From: Dichetophora obliterata
Lineage: Eukaryota > Arthropoda > Insecta > Diptera > Sciomyzidae
DNA: 64,000 nucleotides
Direction: 5' to 3'
Assembly: GCA_963920525.1 (NCBI GenBank)
Contig: OY986435.1
Location: 270,539,574 to 270,603,573 of the forward strand
Below the pieces are notes generated by a model that saw nothing but the letters and a program-made list of their open reading frames with translations, did not search any database and had not been told where the DNA came from. Of the stretch, positions 12,841 through 29,000 are shown piece by piece. The position numbers were made by a program, and so were the translations under genes. Each line of letters starts with the position of its first letter. Within the stretch, counting starts at the first letter, position 1.

Positions 12841-15228
12841 TTTCTGAATATGCAGTCTTGTGTATATATGTATTAGAAACAATTTTGTGTATAAATCGTC
12901 CTTGTAGGATGTATGGTTTGGGAGTTATGAGGGAAAAAGCACATGTTTTTGGCCAGCTTCCACTCCAAAAAGTGTTCTACAACTCCTAAACTACAAGAGT
13001 TAGAGCAAACGGCATCTGGACAAAGGAGTATCCCTTCTTAAGGAAGAGGACCTGGTGCTCATTTTAATGCATGAATCGTCCTTATCTGATATGTAGTTTT
13101 TATTTTAGAAAATAAATAAAAAAAATAAAAATTGACAAAAAAGGGCACATGAAATTAACATGAAATCTAATTTTTAAAATTATTTTAATGATACAGTCTT
13201 GTGGGCAGTAGCTTAAGGAACATTTTGATGCATAAATCGTCCTTTTATGATGTATGGTTTAGAAGTTATGGCTAAAAATCAAAAAAATCGCAAAAAACCA
13301 CGTCAAAAACTATGATTCTTGTAAAAAATTTTAACTAAGATTCTTGAAAAAAATCAAATTCCAGAAAACTTTTTTCTGAATATGCAGTCTTGTGTATATA
13401 TGTATTAGAAACAATTTGGTGTATAAATCGTCCTTGTAGGATGTATGGTTTGGGAGTTATGACGGAAAAAGCACATGTTTTTGGCCAGCTTCCACTCCAA
13501 AAAGTGTTCTACAACTCCTAAACTACAAGAGTTAGAGCAAACGGCATCTGGACAAAGGAGTATCCCTTCTTAAGGACGAGGACCTGGTGCTCATTTTAAT
13601 GCATGAATCGTCCTTATCTGATATGTAGTTTTTATTTTAGAAAATAAATAAAAAAAATAAAAATTGACAAAAAAGGGCACATGAAATTAACATGAAATCT
13701 AATTTTTAAAATTATTTTAAGGATACAGTCTTGTGGGCAGTAGCTTAAGGAACATTTTCATGCATAAATCGTCCTTTTATGATGTATGGTTTAGAAGTTA
13801 TGGCTAAAAAATCAAAAAAATCGCAAAAAACCACGTCAAAAACTATGATTCTTGTAAAAAATTTTAACTAAGATTCTTGAAAAAAAATCAAATTCCAGAA
13901 AACTTTTTTCTGAATATGCAGTCTTGTGTATATATGTATTAGAAACAATTTGGTGTATAAATCGTCCTTGTAGGATGTATGGTTTGGGAGTTATGACGGA
14001 AAAAGCACATGTTTTTGGTCAGCTTCCACTCCAAAAAGTGTTCTACAACTCCTAAACTACAAGAGATAGTGCAAACGGCATTTGGACAAAGGAGTATCCC
14101 TTCTTAAGGACGAGGACCTGGTGCTCATTTTAATGCATGAATCGTCCTTATCTGATATGTAGTTTTTATTTTAGAAAATAAATAAAAAAAATAAAAATTG
14201 ACAAAAAAGGGCACATGAAATTAACATGAAATCTAATTTTTAAAATTATTTTAAGGATACAGTCTTGTGGGCAGTAGCTTAAGGAATATTTTGATGCATA
14301 AATCGTCCTTTTATGATGTATGGTTTAGAAGTTATGGCTAAAAAATCAAAAAAATCGCAAAAAACCACGTCAAAAACTATGATTCTTGTAAAAAATTTTA
14401 ACTAAGATTCTTGAAAAAAAATCAAATTCCAGAAAACTTTTTTCTGAATATGCAGTCTTGTGTATATATGTATTAGAAACAATTTGGTGTATAAATCGTC
14501 CTTGTAGGATGTATGGTTTGGGAGTTATGACGGAAAAAGCACATGTCTTTGGCCAGCTTCCACTCCAAAAAGTGTTCTACAACTCCTAAACTACAAGAGT
14601 TAGAGCAAACGGCATCTGGACAAAGAGTATCCCTTCTTAAGGACGAGGACCTGGTGCTCATTTTAATGCATGAATCGTCCTTATCTGATATGTAGTTTTT
14701 ATTTTAGAAAATAAATAAGAAAAATAAAAATTGACAAAAAAGGGCACATGAAATTAACATGAAATCTAAATTTTTAAAATTATTTTAAGGATACAGTCTT
14801 GTGGGCAGTAGCTTAAGGAACATTTTCATGCATAAATCGTCCTTTTATGATGTATGGTTTAGAAGTTATGGCTAAAAAATCAAAAAAATCGCAAAAAACC
14901 ACGTCAAAAACTATGATTCTTGTAAAAAATTTTAACTAAGATTCTTGAAAAAAAATCAAATTCCAGAAAACTTTTTTCTGAATATGCAGTCTTGTGTATA
15001 TATGTATTAGAAACAATTTGGTGTATAAATCGTCCTTGTAGGATGTATGGTTTGGGAGTTATGACGGAAAAAGCACATGTTTTTGGCCAGCTTCCACTCC
15101 AAAAAGTGTTCTACAACTCCTAAACTACAAGAGTTAGAGCAAACGGCATCTGGACAAAGGAGTATCCCTTCTTAAGGACGAGGACCTGGTGCTCATTTTA
15201 ATGCATGAATCGTCCTTATCTGATATGT

Positions 15229-18200
15229 AGTTTTTATTTTAGAAAATAAATAAAAAAAATAAAAATTGACAAAAAAGGGCACATGAAATTAACATGAAAT
15301 CTAATTTTTAAAATTATTTTAAGGATACAGTCTTGTGGGCAGTAGCTTAAGGAACATTTTGATGCATAAATCGTCCGTTTCTGATGTACGGTTTAGAAGT
15401 TATGGCTAAAAAATCAAAAAAATCGCAAAAAACCACGTCAAAAACTATGATTCTTGTAAAAAATTTTAACTAAGATTCTTGAAAAAAAATCAAATTCCAG
15501 AAAACTTTTTTCTGAATATGCAGTCTTGTGTATATATGTATTAGAAACAATTTGGTGTATAAATCGTCCTTGTCGGATGTATGGTTTGGGAGTTATGAAG
15601 GCAAAAGCACATGTTTTTGGCCAGCATCCACTCCAAAAAGTGTTCTACAACTCCTAAACTACAAGAGATAGAGCAAACGGCATTTGGACAAAGGATTATC
15701 CCTTTTTAAGGACGAGGACCTGGTGCTCATTTTAATGCATGAATCGTCCTTATCTGATATGTAGTTTTTATTTTAGAAAATAAATAAAAAAAATAAAAAT
15801 TGACAAAAAAGGGCACATGAAATTAACATGAAATCTAATTTTTAAAATTATTTTAAGGATACAGTCTTATGGGCAGTAGCTTAAGGAACATTTTGATGCA
15901 TAAATCGTCCTTTTATGATGTATGGTTTAGAAGTTATGGCTAAAAAATCAAAAAAATCGCAAAAAACCACGTCAAAAACTATGATTCATGTAAAAAATTT
16001 TAACAAGATTCTTGAAAAAAAAAATCAAATTCCAGAAAACTTTTTTCTGAATATGTAGTCTTGTGTATATATGTATTAGAAACAATTTGGTGTATAAATC
16101 GTCCTTGTAGGATGTATGGTTTGGGAGTTATGACGGAAAAAGCACATGTTTTTGGCCAGCTTCCACTCCAAAAAGTGTTCTACAACTCCTAAACTACAAG
16201 AGTTAGAGTAAACGGCATCTGGACAAAGGAGTATCCCTTCTTAAGGACGAGGACCTGGTGCTCATTTTAATGCATGAATCGTCCTTATCTGATATGTAGT
16301 TTTTATTTTAGAAAATAAATAAAAAAATAAAAATTGACAAAAAAGGGCACATGAAATTAACATGAAATCTAATTTTTAAAATTATTTTAAGGATACAGTC
16401 TTGTGGGCAGTAGCTTAAGGAACATTTTGATGCATAAATCATCCTTTTATGATGTATGGTTTAGAAGTTATGGCTAAAAAATCAAAAAAATCGCAAAAAC
16501 CACGTCAAAAACTATGATTCATGTAAAAATTTTAACTAAGATTCTTGAAAAAAAATCAAATTCCAGAAAACTTTTTTCTGAATATGCAGTCTTGTGTATA
16601 TATGTATTAGAAACAATTTGGTGTATAAATGGTCCTTGTAGGATGTATGGTTTGGGAGTTATTAGGGAAAAAGCACATGTTTTTGGCCAGCTTCCACTCC
16701 AAAAAGTGTTGTACAACTCCTAAACTACAAGAGATAAAGCAAACGGCATTTGGACAAAGGAGTATACCTTCTTAAGGACGAGGACCTGGTGCTCATTTTA
16801 ATGCATGAATCGTCCTTATCTGATATGTAGTTTTTATTTTAGAAAATAAATAATAAAAATAAAAATTGACAAAAAAGGGCACATGAAATTAACATGAAAT
16901 CTAATTTTTAAAATTATTTTAAGGATACAGTCTTGTGGGCAGTAGCTTAAAGAACATTTTGATGCATAAATCGTTCTTTTACGATGTATGGTTTAGAAGT
17001 TATGGCTAAAAAATCAAAAAAATCGCAAAAAACCACGTCAAAAACTATGATTCATGTAAAAAATTTTAACTAAGATTCTTGAAAAAAAAATCAAATTCCA
17101 GAAAACTTTTTTCTGAATATGCAGTCTTGTGTATATATGTATTAGAAACAATTTGGTGTATAAATCGTCCTTGTAGGATGTATGGTTTGGGAGTTCTGAC
17201 GGAAAAAGCACATGTTTTTGGCCAGCTTCCACTCCAAAAAGTGTTCTACAACTCCTAAACTACAAGAGTTAGAGCAAACGGCATCTGGACAAAGGAGTAT
17301 CCCTTCTTAAGGAAGAGGACCTGGTGCTCATTTTAATGCATGGATCGTCCTTATCTGATATGTAGTTTTTATTTTAGAAAATAAATAATAAAAATAAAAA
17401 TTGACAAAAAAGGGCACATGAAATTAACATGAAATCTAAATTTAAAAATTATTTTAAGGATACAGTCTTGTGGGCAGTAGCTTAAGGAACATTTTGATGC
17501 ATAAATCGTTCTTTTATGATGTATGGTTTAGAAGTTATGGCTAAAAAATCAAAAAAATCGCAAAAAACCACGTCAAAAACTATGATTCATGTAAAAAATT
17601 TTAACTAAGATTCTTGAAAAAAAAATCAAATTCCAGAAAACTTTTTTCTGAATATGCAGTCTTGTGTATATATGTATTAGAAACAATTTGGTGTATAAAT
17701 CGTCCTTGTAGGATGTATGGTTTGGGAGTTATGACGGAAAAAGCACATGTTTTTGGCCAGCTTCCACTCCAAAAAGTGTTCTACAACTCCTAAACTACAA
17801 GAGTTAGAGCAAACGGCATCTGGACAAAGGAGTATCCCTTCTTAAGGACGAGGACCTGGTGCTCATTTTAATGCATGAATCGTCCTTATCTGATATGTAG
17901 TTTTTATTTTAGAAAATAAATAAAAAAAATAAAAATTGACAAAAAAGGGCACATGAAATTAACATGAAATCTAATTTTTAAAATTATTTTAAGGATACAG
18001 TCTTGTGGGCAGTAGCTTAAGGAACATTTTGATGCATAAATCATCCTTTTATGATGTATGGTTTAGAAGTTATGGCTAAAAAATCAAAAAAATCGCAAAA
18101 ACCACGTCAAAAACTATGATTCATGTAAAAATTTTAACTAAGATTCTTGAAAAAAAATCAAATTCCAGAAAACTTTTTTCTGAATATGCAGTCTTGTGTA

Positions 18201-20060
18201 TATATGTATTAGAAACAATTTGGTGTATAAATGGTCCTTGTAGGATGTATGGTTTGGGAGTTATTAGGGAAAAAGCACATGTTTTTGGCCAGCTTCCACT
18301 CCAAAAAGTGTTGTACAACTCCTAAACTACAAGAGATAAAGCAAACGGCATTTGGACAAAGGAGTATACCTTCTTAAGGACGAGGACCTGGTGCTCATTT
18401 TAATGCATGAATCGTCCTTATCTGATATGTAGTTTTTATTTTAGAAAATAAATAAAAAAAATAAAAATTGACAAAAAAGGGCACATGAAATTAACATGAA
18501 ATCTAATTTTTAAAATTATTTTAAGGATACAGTCTTGTGGGCAGTAGCTTAAGGAACATTTTGATGCATAAATCGTCCTTTTATGATGTATGGTTTAGAA
18601 GTTATGGCTAAAAAATCAAAAAAATCGCAAAAAACCACGTCAAAAACTATGATTCATGCAAAAAATTTTAACTAAGATTCTTGAAAAAAAATCAAATTCC
18701 AGAAAACTTTTTTCTGAATATGCAGTCTTGTGTATATATGTATTAAAAACAATTTGGTGTATAAATCGTCCTTGTCGGATGTATGGTTTGGGAGTTATGA
18801 CGGCAAAAGCACATGTTTTTGGCCAGCATCCACTCCAAAAAGTGTTCTACAACTCCTAAACTACAAGAGATAGTGCAAACGGCATTTGGACAAAAGGAGT
18901 ATCCCTTCTTAAGGACGAGGACCTGGTGCTCATTTTAATGCATGAATCGTCCTTATCTGATATGTAGTTTTTATTTTAGAAAATAAATAAAAAAATAAAA
19001 ATTGACAAAAAATGGCACATGAAATTAACATGAAATCTAATTTTTAAAATTATTTTAAGGATACAGTCTTGTGGGCAGTAGCTTAAGGAACATTTTGATG
19101 CATAAATCGTCCTTTTCTGATGTACGGTTTAGAAGTTATGGCTAAAAAATCAAAAAAATCGCAAAAAACCACGTCAAAAACTATGATTCTTGTAAAAAAT
19201 TTTAACTAAGATTCTTGAAAAAAAATCAAATTCCAGAAAACTTTTTTCTGAATATGCAGTCTTGTGTATATATGTATTAGAAACAATTTGGTGTATAAAT
19301 CGTCCTTGTCGGATGTATGGTTTGGGAGTTATGACGGCAAAAGCACATGTTTTTGGCCAGCATCCACTCCAAAAAGTGTTCTACAACTCCTAAACTACAA
19401 GAGATAGAGCAAACGGCATTTGGACAAAGGATTATCCCTTTTTAAGGACGAGGACCTGGTGCTCATTTTAATGCATGAATCGTCCTTATCTGATATGTAG
19501 TTTTTATTTTAGAAAATAAATAAAAAAAATAAAAATTGACAAAAAAGGGCACATGAAATTAACATGAAATCTAATTTTTAAATGGTCCTTGTAGGATGTA
19601 TGGTTTGGGAGTTATTAGGGAAAAAGCACATGTTTTTGGCCAGCTTCCACTCCAAAAAGTGTTGTACAACTCCTAAACTACAAGAGATAAAGCAAACGGC
19701 ATTTGGACAAAGGAGTATACCTTCTTAAGGACGAGGACCTGGTGCTCATTTTAATGCATGAATCGTCCTTATCTGATATGTAGTTTTTATTTTAGAAAAT
19801 AAATAATAAAAATAAAAATTGACAAAAAAGGGCACATGAAATTAACATGAAATCTAATTTTTAAAATTATTTTAAGGATACAGTCTTGTGGGCAGTAGCT
19901 TAAAGAACATTTTGATGCATAAATCGTTCTTTTACGATGTATGGTTTAGAAGTTATGGCTAAAAAATCAAAAAAATCGCAAAAAACCACGTCAAAAACTA
20001 TGATTCATGTAAAAAATTTTAACTAAGATTCTTGAAAAAAAAATCAAATTCCAGAAAACT
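15229..20060. repeat. Higher-order repeat B, copy 2
   Basis: Matches 8,008-12,840 at a constant offset of 7,221 bp, including all monomer-length variants (531, 535, 535, 532, 535, 533 and 283 bp in the same order). After about 20,060 it continues with different monomer types from copy 1. The offset corresponds to 13 full monomers plus one deleted monomer. Confidence 0.87.
19499..19781. repeat. Deleted 283-bp monomer, second copy
   Basis: Same junction as the copy at 12,278, exactly 7,221 bp downstream of it. Confidence 0.92.
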
Positions 20061-23000
20061 TTTTTCTGAATATGCAGTCATGTGTATATATGTATTAGAA
20101 ACAATTTGGTGTATAAATCGTCCTTGTAGGATGTATGGTTTGGGAGTTCTGACGGAAAAAGCACATGTTTTTGGCCAGCTTCCACTCCAAAAAGTGTTCT
20201 ACAACTCCTAAACTACAAGAGTTAGAGCAAACGGCATCTGGACAAAGGAGTATCCCTTCTTAAGGACGAGGACCTGGTGCTCATTTTAATGCATGAATCG
20301 TCCTTATCTGATATGTAGTTTTTATTTTAGAAAATAAATAATAAAAATAAAAATTGACAAAAAAGGGCACATGAAATTAACATGAAATCTAATTTTTAAA
20401 ATTATTTTAAGGATACAGTCTTGTGGGCAGTAGCTTAAGGAACATTTTGATGCATAAATCGTTCTTTTATGATGTATGGTTTAGAAGTTATGGCTAAAAA
20501 ATCAAAAAAATCGCAAAAAACCACGTCAAAAACTATGATTCATGTAAAAAATTTTAACTAAGATTCTTGAAAAAAAAATCAAATTCCAGAAAACTTTTTT
20601 CTGAATATGCAGTCTTGTGTATATATGTATTAGAAACAATTTGGTGTATAAATCGTCCTTGTAGGATGTATGGTTTGGGAGTTATGACGGAAAAAGCACA
20701 TGTTTTTGGCCAGCTTCCACTCCAAAAAGTGTTCTACAACTCCTAAACTACAAGAGTTAGAGCAAACGGCATCTGGACAAAGGAGTATCCCTTCTTAAGG
20801 ACGAGGACCTGGTGCTCATTTTAATGCATGAATCGTCCTTATCTGATATGTAGTTTTTTTTTAGAAAATAAATAAAAAAAATAAAAATTGACAAAAAAGG
20901 GCACATGAAATTAACATGAAATCTAATTTTTAAAATTATTTTAAGGATACAGTCTTGTGGGCAGTAGCTTAAGGAACATTTTGATGCATAAATCGTCCTT
21001 TTATGATGTATGGTTTAGAAGTTATGGCTAAAAAATCAAAAAAATCGCAAAAAACCACGTCAAAAACTATGATTCATGCAAAAAATTTTAACTAAGATTC
21101 TTGAAAAAAAATCAAATTCCAGAAAACTTTTTTCTGAATATGCAGTCTTGTGTATATATGTATTAAAAACAATTTGGTGTATAAATCGTCCTTGTCGGAT
21201 GTATGGTTTGGGAGTTATGACGGCAAAAGCACATGTTTTTGGCCAGCATCCACTCCAAAAAGTGTTCTACAACTCCTAAACTACAAGAGATAGTGCAAAC
21301 GGCATTTGGACAAAGGAGTATCCCTTCTTAAGGACGAGGACCTGGTGCTCATTTTAATGCATGAATCGTCCTTATCTGATATGTAGTTTTTATTTTAGAA
21401 AATAAATAAAAAAAATAAAAATTGACAAAAAAGGGCACATGAAATTAACATGAAATCTAATTTTTAAAATTATTTTAAGGATACAGTCTTGTGGGCAGTA
21501 GCTTAAGGAACATTTTGATGCATAAATCGTCCTTTTATGATGTATGGTTTAGAAGTTATGGCTAAAAAATCAAAAAAATCGCAAAAAACCACGTCAAAAA
21601 CTATGATTCTTGTAAAAAATTTTAACTAAGATTCTTGAAAAAAAATCAAATTCCAGAAAACTTTTTTCTGAATATGCAGTCTTGTGTATATATGTATTAG
21701 AAACAATTTGGTGTATAAATCGTCCTTGTAGGATGTATGGTTTGGGAGTTATGAGGGAAAAAGCACATGTTTTTGGCCAGCTTCCACTCCAAAAAGTGTT
21801 CTACAACTCCTAAACTACAAGAGTTAGAGCAAACGGCATCTGGACAAAGGAGTATCCCTTCTTAAGGAAGAGGACCTGGTGCTCATTTTAATGCATGAAT
21901 CGTCCTTATCTGATATGTAGTTTTTATTTTAGAAAATAAATAAAAAAAATAAAAATTGACAAAAAAGGGCACATGAAATTAACATGAAATCTAATTTTTA
22001 AAATTATTTTAATGATACAGTCTTGTGGGCAGTAGCTTAAGGAACATTTTGATGCATAAATCGTCCTTTTATGATGTATGGTTTAGAAGTTATGGCTAAA
22101 AAATCAAAAAAATCGCAAAAAACCACGTCAAAAACTATGATTCATGTAAAAAATTTTAACTAAGATTCTTGAAAAAAATCAAATTCCAGAAAACTTTTTT
22201 CTGAATATGCAGTCTTGTGTATATATGTATTAGAAACAATTTGGTGTATAAATCGTCCTTGTAGGATGTATGGTTTGGGAGTTATGACGGAAAAAGCACA
22301 TGTTTTTGGTCAGCTTCCACTCCAAAAAGTGTTCTACAACTCCTAAACTACAAGAGATAGTGCAAACGGCATTTGAACAAAGGAGTATCCCTTCTTAAGG
22401 ACGAGGACCTGGTGCTCCATTTAATGCATGAATCGTCCTTATCTGATATGTAGTTTTTATTTTAGAAAATAAATAAAAAAAATAAAAATTGACAAAAAAG
22501 GGCACATGAAATTAACATGAAATCTAATTTTTAAAATTATTTTAAGGATACAGTCTTGTGGGCAGTAGCTTAAGGAACATTTTGATGCATAAATCGTCCT
22601 TTTATGATGTATGGTTTAGAAGTTATGGCTAAAAAATCAAAAAAATCGCAAAAAACCACGTCAAAAACTATGATTCATGTAAAAAATTTTAACAAGATTC
22701 TTGAAAAAAAAATCAAATTCCAGAAAACTTTTTTCTGAATATGCAGTCTTGTGTATATATGTATTAGAAACAATTGGGTGTATAAATCGTCCTTGTAGGA
22801 TGTATGGTTTGGGAGTTATGACGGAAAAAGCACATGTCTTTGGCCAGCTTCCACTCCAAAAAGTGTTCTACAACTCCTAAACTACAAGGGTTAGAGCAAA
22901 CGGCATCTGGACAAAGGAGAATCCCTTCTTAAGGACGAGGACCTGGTGCTCATTTTAATGCATGAATCGTCCTTATCTGATATGTAGTTTTTATTTTAGA

Positions 23001-26000
23001 AAATAAATAAAAAAAATAAAAATTGACAAAAAAGGGCACATGAAATTAACATGAAATCTAATTTTTAAAATTATTTTAAGGATACAGTCTTGTGGGCAGT
23101 AGCTTAAGGAACATTTTGATGCATAAATCGTCCGTTTCTGATGTACGGTTTAGAAGTTATGGCTAAAAAATCAAAAAAATCGCAAAAAACCACGTCAAAA
23201 ACTATGATTCATGTAAAAAATTTTAACAAGATTCTTGAAAAAAAAAAATCAAATTCCAGAAAACTTTTTTTTGAATATGCAGTCTTGTGTATATATGTAT
23301 TAGAAACAATTTGGTGTATAAATCGTCCTTGTAGGATGTATGGTTTGGGAGTTATGACGGAAAAAGCACATGTTTTTGGCCAGCTTCCACTCCAAAAAGT
23401 GTTCTACAACTCCTAAACTACAAGAGATAGTGCAAACGGCATTTGGACAAAGGAGTATCCCTTCTTAAGGACGAGGACCTGGTGCTCATTTTAATGCATG
23501 AATCGTCCTTATCTGATATGTAGTTTTTATTTTAGAAAATAAATAAAAAAAATAAAAATTGACAAAAAAGGGCACATGAAATTAACATGAAATCTAATTT
23601 TTAAAATTATTTTAAGGATACAGTCTTGTGGGCAGTAGCTTAAGGAACATTTTGATGCATAAATCGTCCTTTTATGATGTATGGTTTAGAAGTTATGGCT
23701 AAAAAATCAAAAAAATCGCAAAAAACCACGTCAAAAACTATGATTCTTGTAAAAAATTTTAACTAAGATTCTTGAAAAAAAATCAAATTCCAGAAAACTT
23801 TTTTCTGAATATGCAGTCTTGTGTATATATGTATTAGAAACAATTTGGTGTATAAATCGTCCTTGTAGGATGTATGGTTTGGGAGTTATGAGGGAAAAAG
23901 CACATGTTTTTGGCCAGCTTCCACTCCAAAAAGTGTTCTACAACTCCTAAACTACAAGAGTTAGAGCAAACGGCATCTGGACAAAGGAGTATCCCTTCTT
24001 AAGGAAGAGGACCTGGTGCTCATTTTAATGCATGAATCGTCCTTATCTGATATGTAGTTTTTATTTTAGAAAATAAATAAAAAAAATAAAAATTGACAAA
24101 AAAGGGCACATGAAATTAACATGAAATCTAATTTTTAAAATTATTTTAATGATACAGTCTTGTGGGCAGTAGCTTAAGGAACATTTTGATGCATAAATCG
24201 TCCTTTTATGATGTATGGTTTAGAAGTTATGGCTAAAAAATCAAAAAAATCGCAAAAAACCACGTCAAAAACTATGATTCTTGTAAAAAATTTTAACTAA
24301 GATTCTTGAAAAAAATCAAATTCCAGAAAACTTTTTTCTGAATATGCAGTCTTGTGTATATATGTATTAGAAACAATTTGGTGTATAAATCGTCCTTGTA
24401 GGATGTATGGTTTGGGAGTTATGACGGAAAAAGCACATGTTTTTGGCCAGCTTCCACTCCAAAAAGTGTTCTACTACTCCTAAACTACAAGAGATAGTGC
24501 AAACGGCATTTGGACAAAGGAGTATCCCTTCTTAAGGACGAGGACCTGGTGCTCATTTTAATGCATGAATCGTCCTTATCTGATATGTAGTTTTTATTTT
24601 AGAAAATAAATAAAAAAAATAAAAATTGACAAAAAAGGGCACATGAAATTAACATGAAATCTAATTTTTAAAATTATTTTAAGGATACAGTCTTGTGGGC
24701 AGTAGCTTAAGGAACATTTTCATGCATAAATCGTCCTTTTATGATGTATGGTTTAGAAGTTATGGCTAAAAAATCAAAAAAATCGCAAAAAACCACGTCA
24801 AAAACTATGATTCATGTAAAAAATTTTAACTAAGATTCTTGAAAAAAAATCAAATTCCAGAAAACTTTTTTCTGAATATGCAGTCTTGTGTATATATGTA
24901 TTAGAAACAATTTGGTGTATAAATCGTCCTTGTAGGATGTATGGTTTGGGAGTTATGACGGAAAAAGCACATGTTTTTGGTCAGCTTCCACTCCAAAAAG
25001 TGTTCTACAACTCCTAAACTACAAGAGATAGTGCAAACGGCATTTGAACAAAGGAGTATCCCTTCTTAAGGACGAGGACCTGGTGCTCATTTTAATGCAT
25101 GAATCGTCCTTATCTGATATGTAGTTTTTATTTTAGAAAATAAATAAAAAAAATAAAAATTGACAAAAAAGGGCACATGAAATTAACATGAAATCTAATT
25201 TTTAAAATTATTTTAATGATACAGTCTTGTGGGCAGTAGCTTAAGGAACATTTTGATGCATAAATCGTCCTTTTATGATGTATGGTTTAGAAGTTATGGC
25301 TAAAAAATCAAAAAAATCGCAAAAAACCACGTCAAAAACTATGATTCTTGTAAAAAATTTTAACTAAGATTCTTGAAAAAAAATCAAATTCCAGAAAACT
25401 TTTTTCTGAATATGCAGTCTTGTGTATATATGTATTAGAAACAATTTGGTGTATAAATCGTCCTTGTAGGATGTATGGTTTGGGAGTTATGAGGGAAAAA
25501 GCACATGTTTTTGGCCAGCTTCCACTCCAAAAAGTGTTCTACAACTCCTAAACTACAAGAGTTAGAGCAAACGGCATCTGGACAAAGGAGTATCCCTTCT
25601 TAAGGAAGAGGACCTGGTGCTCATTTTAATGCATGAATCGTCCTTATCTGATATGTAGTTTTTATTTTAGAAAATAAATAAAAAAAATAAAAATTGACAA
25701 AAAAGGGCACATGAAATTAACATGAAATCTAATTTTTAAAATTATTTTAAGGATACAGTCTTGTGGGCAGTAGCTTAAGGAACATTTTCATGCATAAATC
25801 GTCCTTTTATGATGTATGGTTTAGAAGTTATGGCTAAAAAATCAAAAAAATCGCAAAAAACCACGTCAAAAACTATGATTCATGTAAAAAATTTTAACTA
25901 AGATTCTTGAAAAAAATCAAATTCCAGAAAACTTTTTTCTGAATATGCAGTCTTGTGTATATATGTATTAGAAACAATTTGGTGTATAAATCGTCCTTGT

Positions 26001-29000
26001 AGGATGTATGGTTTGGGAGTTATGAGGGAAAAAGCACATGTTTTTGGTCAGCTTCCACTCCAAAAAGTGTTCTACAACTCCTAAACTACAAGAGATAGTG
26101 CAAACGGCATTTGAACAAAGGAGTATCCCTTCTTAAGGCCGAGGACCTGGTGCTCATTTTAATGCATGAATCGTCCTTATCTGATATGTAGTTTTTATTT
26201 TAGAAAATAAATAAAAAAAATAAAAATTGACAAAAAAGGGCACATGAAATTAACATGAAATCTAATTTTTAAAATTATTTTAAGGATACAGTCTTGTGGG
26301 CAGTAGCTTAAGGAACATTTTGATGCATAAATCGTCCTTTTATGATGTATGGTTTAGAAGTTATGGCTAAAAAATCAAAAAAATCGCAAAAAACCACGTC
26401 AAAAACTATGATTCATGTAAAAAATTTTAACAAGATTCTTGAAAAAAAATCAAATTCCAGAAAACTTTTTTCTGAATATGCAGTCTTGTGTATATATGTA
26501 TTAGAAACAATTGGGTGTATAAATCGTCCTTGTAGGATGTATGGTTTGGGAGTTATGACGGAAAAAGCACATGTCTTTGGCCAGCTTCCACTCCAAAAAG
26601 TGTTCTACAACTCCTAAACTACAAGAGTTAGAGCAAACGGCATCTGGACAAAGGAGTATCCCTTCTGAAGGACGAGGACCTGGTGCTCATTTTAATGCAT
26701 GAATCGTCCTTATCTGAAATGTAGTTTTTATTTTAGAAAATAAATAAAAAAAATAAAAATTGACAAAAAAGGGCACATGAAATTAACATGAAATCTAATT
26801 TTTAAAATTATTTTAAGGATACAGTCTTGTGGGCAGTAGCTTAAGGAACATTTTGATGCATAAATCGTCCTTTTATGATGTATGGTTTAGAAGTTATGGC
26901 TAAAAAATAAAAAAAATCGCAAAAAACCACGTCAAAAACTATGATTCATGTAAAAAATTTTAACAAGATTCTTGAAAAAAAATCAAATTCCAGAAACTTT
27001 TTTTTGAATATGCAGTCTTGTGTATATATGTATTAGAAACAATTTGGTGTATAAATCGTCCTTGTAGGATGTATGGTTTGGGAGTTATGACGGAAAAAGC
27101 ACATGTTTTTGGCCAGCTTCCACTCCAAAAAGTGTTCTACAACTCCTAAACTACAAGAGTTAGAGCAAACGGCATCTGGACAAAGGAGTATCCCTTCTTA
27201 AGGACGAGGACCTGGTGCTCATTTTAATGCATGAATCGTCCTTATCTGATATGTAGTTTTTATTTTAGAAAATAAATAAAAAAAATAAAAATTGACAAAA
27301 AAGGGCACATGAAATTAACATGAAATCTAATTTTTAAAATTATTTTAAGGATACAGTATTGTGGGCAGTAGCTTAAGGAACATTTTCATGCATAAATCGT
27401 CCTTTTATGATGTATGGTTTAGAAGTTATGGCTAAAAAATCAAAAAAATCGCAAAAAACCACGTCAAAAACTATGATTCTTGTAAAAAATTTTAACTAAG
27501 ATTCTTGAAAAAAAATCAAATTCCAGAAAACTTTTTTCTGAATATGCAGTCTTGTGTATATATGTATTAGAAACAATTTGGTGTATAAATCGTCCTTGTA
27601 GGATGTATGGTTTGGGAGTTATGACGGAAAAAGCACATGTTTTTGGTCAGCTTCCACTCCAAAAAGTGTTCTACAACTCCTAAACTACAAGAGATAGTGC
27701 AAACGGCATTTGGACAAAGGAGTATCCCTTCTTAAGGACGAGGACCTGGTGCTCATTTTAATGCATGAATCGTCCTTATCTGATATGTAGTTTTTATTTT
27801 AGAAAATAAATAAAAAAAATAAAAATTGACAAAAAAGGGCACATGAAATTAACATGAAATCTAATTTTTAAAATTATTTTAAGGATACAGTCTTGTGGGC
27901 AGTAGCTTAAGGAACATTTTCATGCATAAATCGTCCTTTTATGATGTATGGTTTAGAAGTTATGGCTAAAAAATCAAAAAAATCGCAAAAAACCACGTCA
28001 AAAACTATGATTCTTGTAAAAAATTTTAACTAAGATTCTTGAAAAAAAATCAAATTCCAGAAAACTTTTTTCTGAATATGCAGTCTTGTGTATATATGTA
28101 TTAGAAACAATTTGGTGTATAAATCGTCCTTGTAGGATGTATGGTTTGGGAGTTATGACGGAAAAAGCACATGTTTTTGGTCAGCTTCCACTCCAAAAAG
28201 TGTTCTACAACTCCTAAACTACAAGAGATAGTGCAAACGGCATTTGGACAAAGGAGTATCCCTTCTTAAGGACGAGGACCTGGTGCTCATTTTAATGCAT
28301 GAATCGTCCTTATCTGATATGTAGTTTTTATTTTAGAAAATAAATAAAAAAAATAAAAATTGACAAAAAAGGGCACATGAAATTAACATGAAATCTAATT
28401 TTTAAAATTATTTTAAGGATACAGTCTTGTGGGCAGTAGCTTAAGGAACATTTTGATGCATAAATCGTCCTTTTATGATGTATGGTTTAGAAGTTATGGC
28501 TAAAAAATCAAAAAAATCGCAAAAAACCACGTCAAAAACTATGATTCTTGTAAAAAATTTTAACTAAGATTCTTGAAAAAAAATCAAATTCCAGAAAACT
28601 TTTTTCTGAATATGCAGTCTTGTGTATATATGTATTAGAAACAATTTGGTGTATAAATCGTCCTTGTAGGATGTATGGTTTGGGAGTTATGACGGAAAAA
28701 GCACATGTCTTTGGCCAGCTTCCACTCCAAAAAGTGTTCTACAACTCCTAAACTACAAGAGTTAGAGCAAACGGCATCTGGACAAAGGAGTATCCCTTCT
28801 TAAGGACGAGGACCTGGTGCTCATTTTAATGCATGAATCGTCCTTATCTGATATGTAGTTTTTATTTTAGAAAATAAATAAGAAAAATAAAAATTGACAA
28901 AAAAGGGCACATGAAATTAACATGAAATCTAATTTTTAAAATTATTTTAAGGATACAGTCTTGTGGGCAGTAGCTTAAGGAACATTTTCATGCATAAATC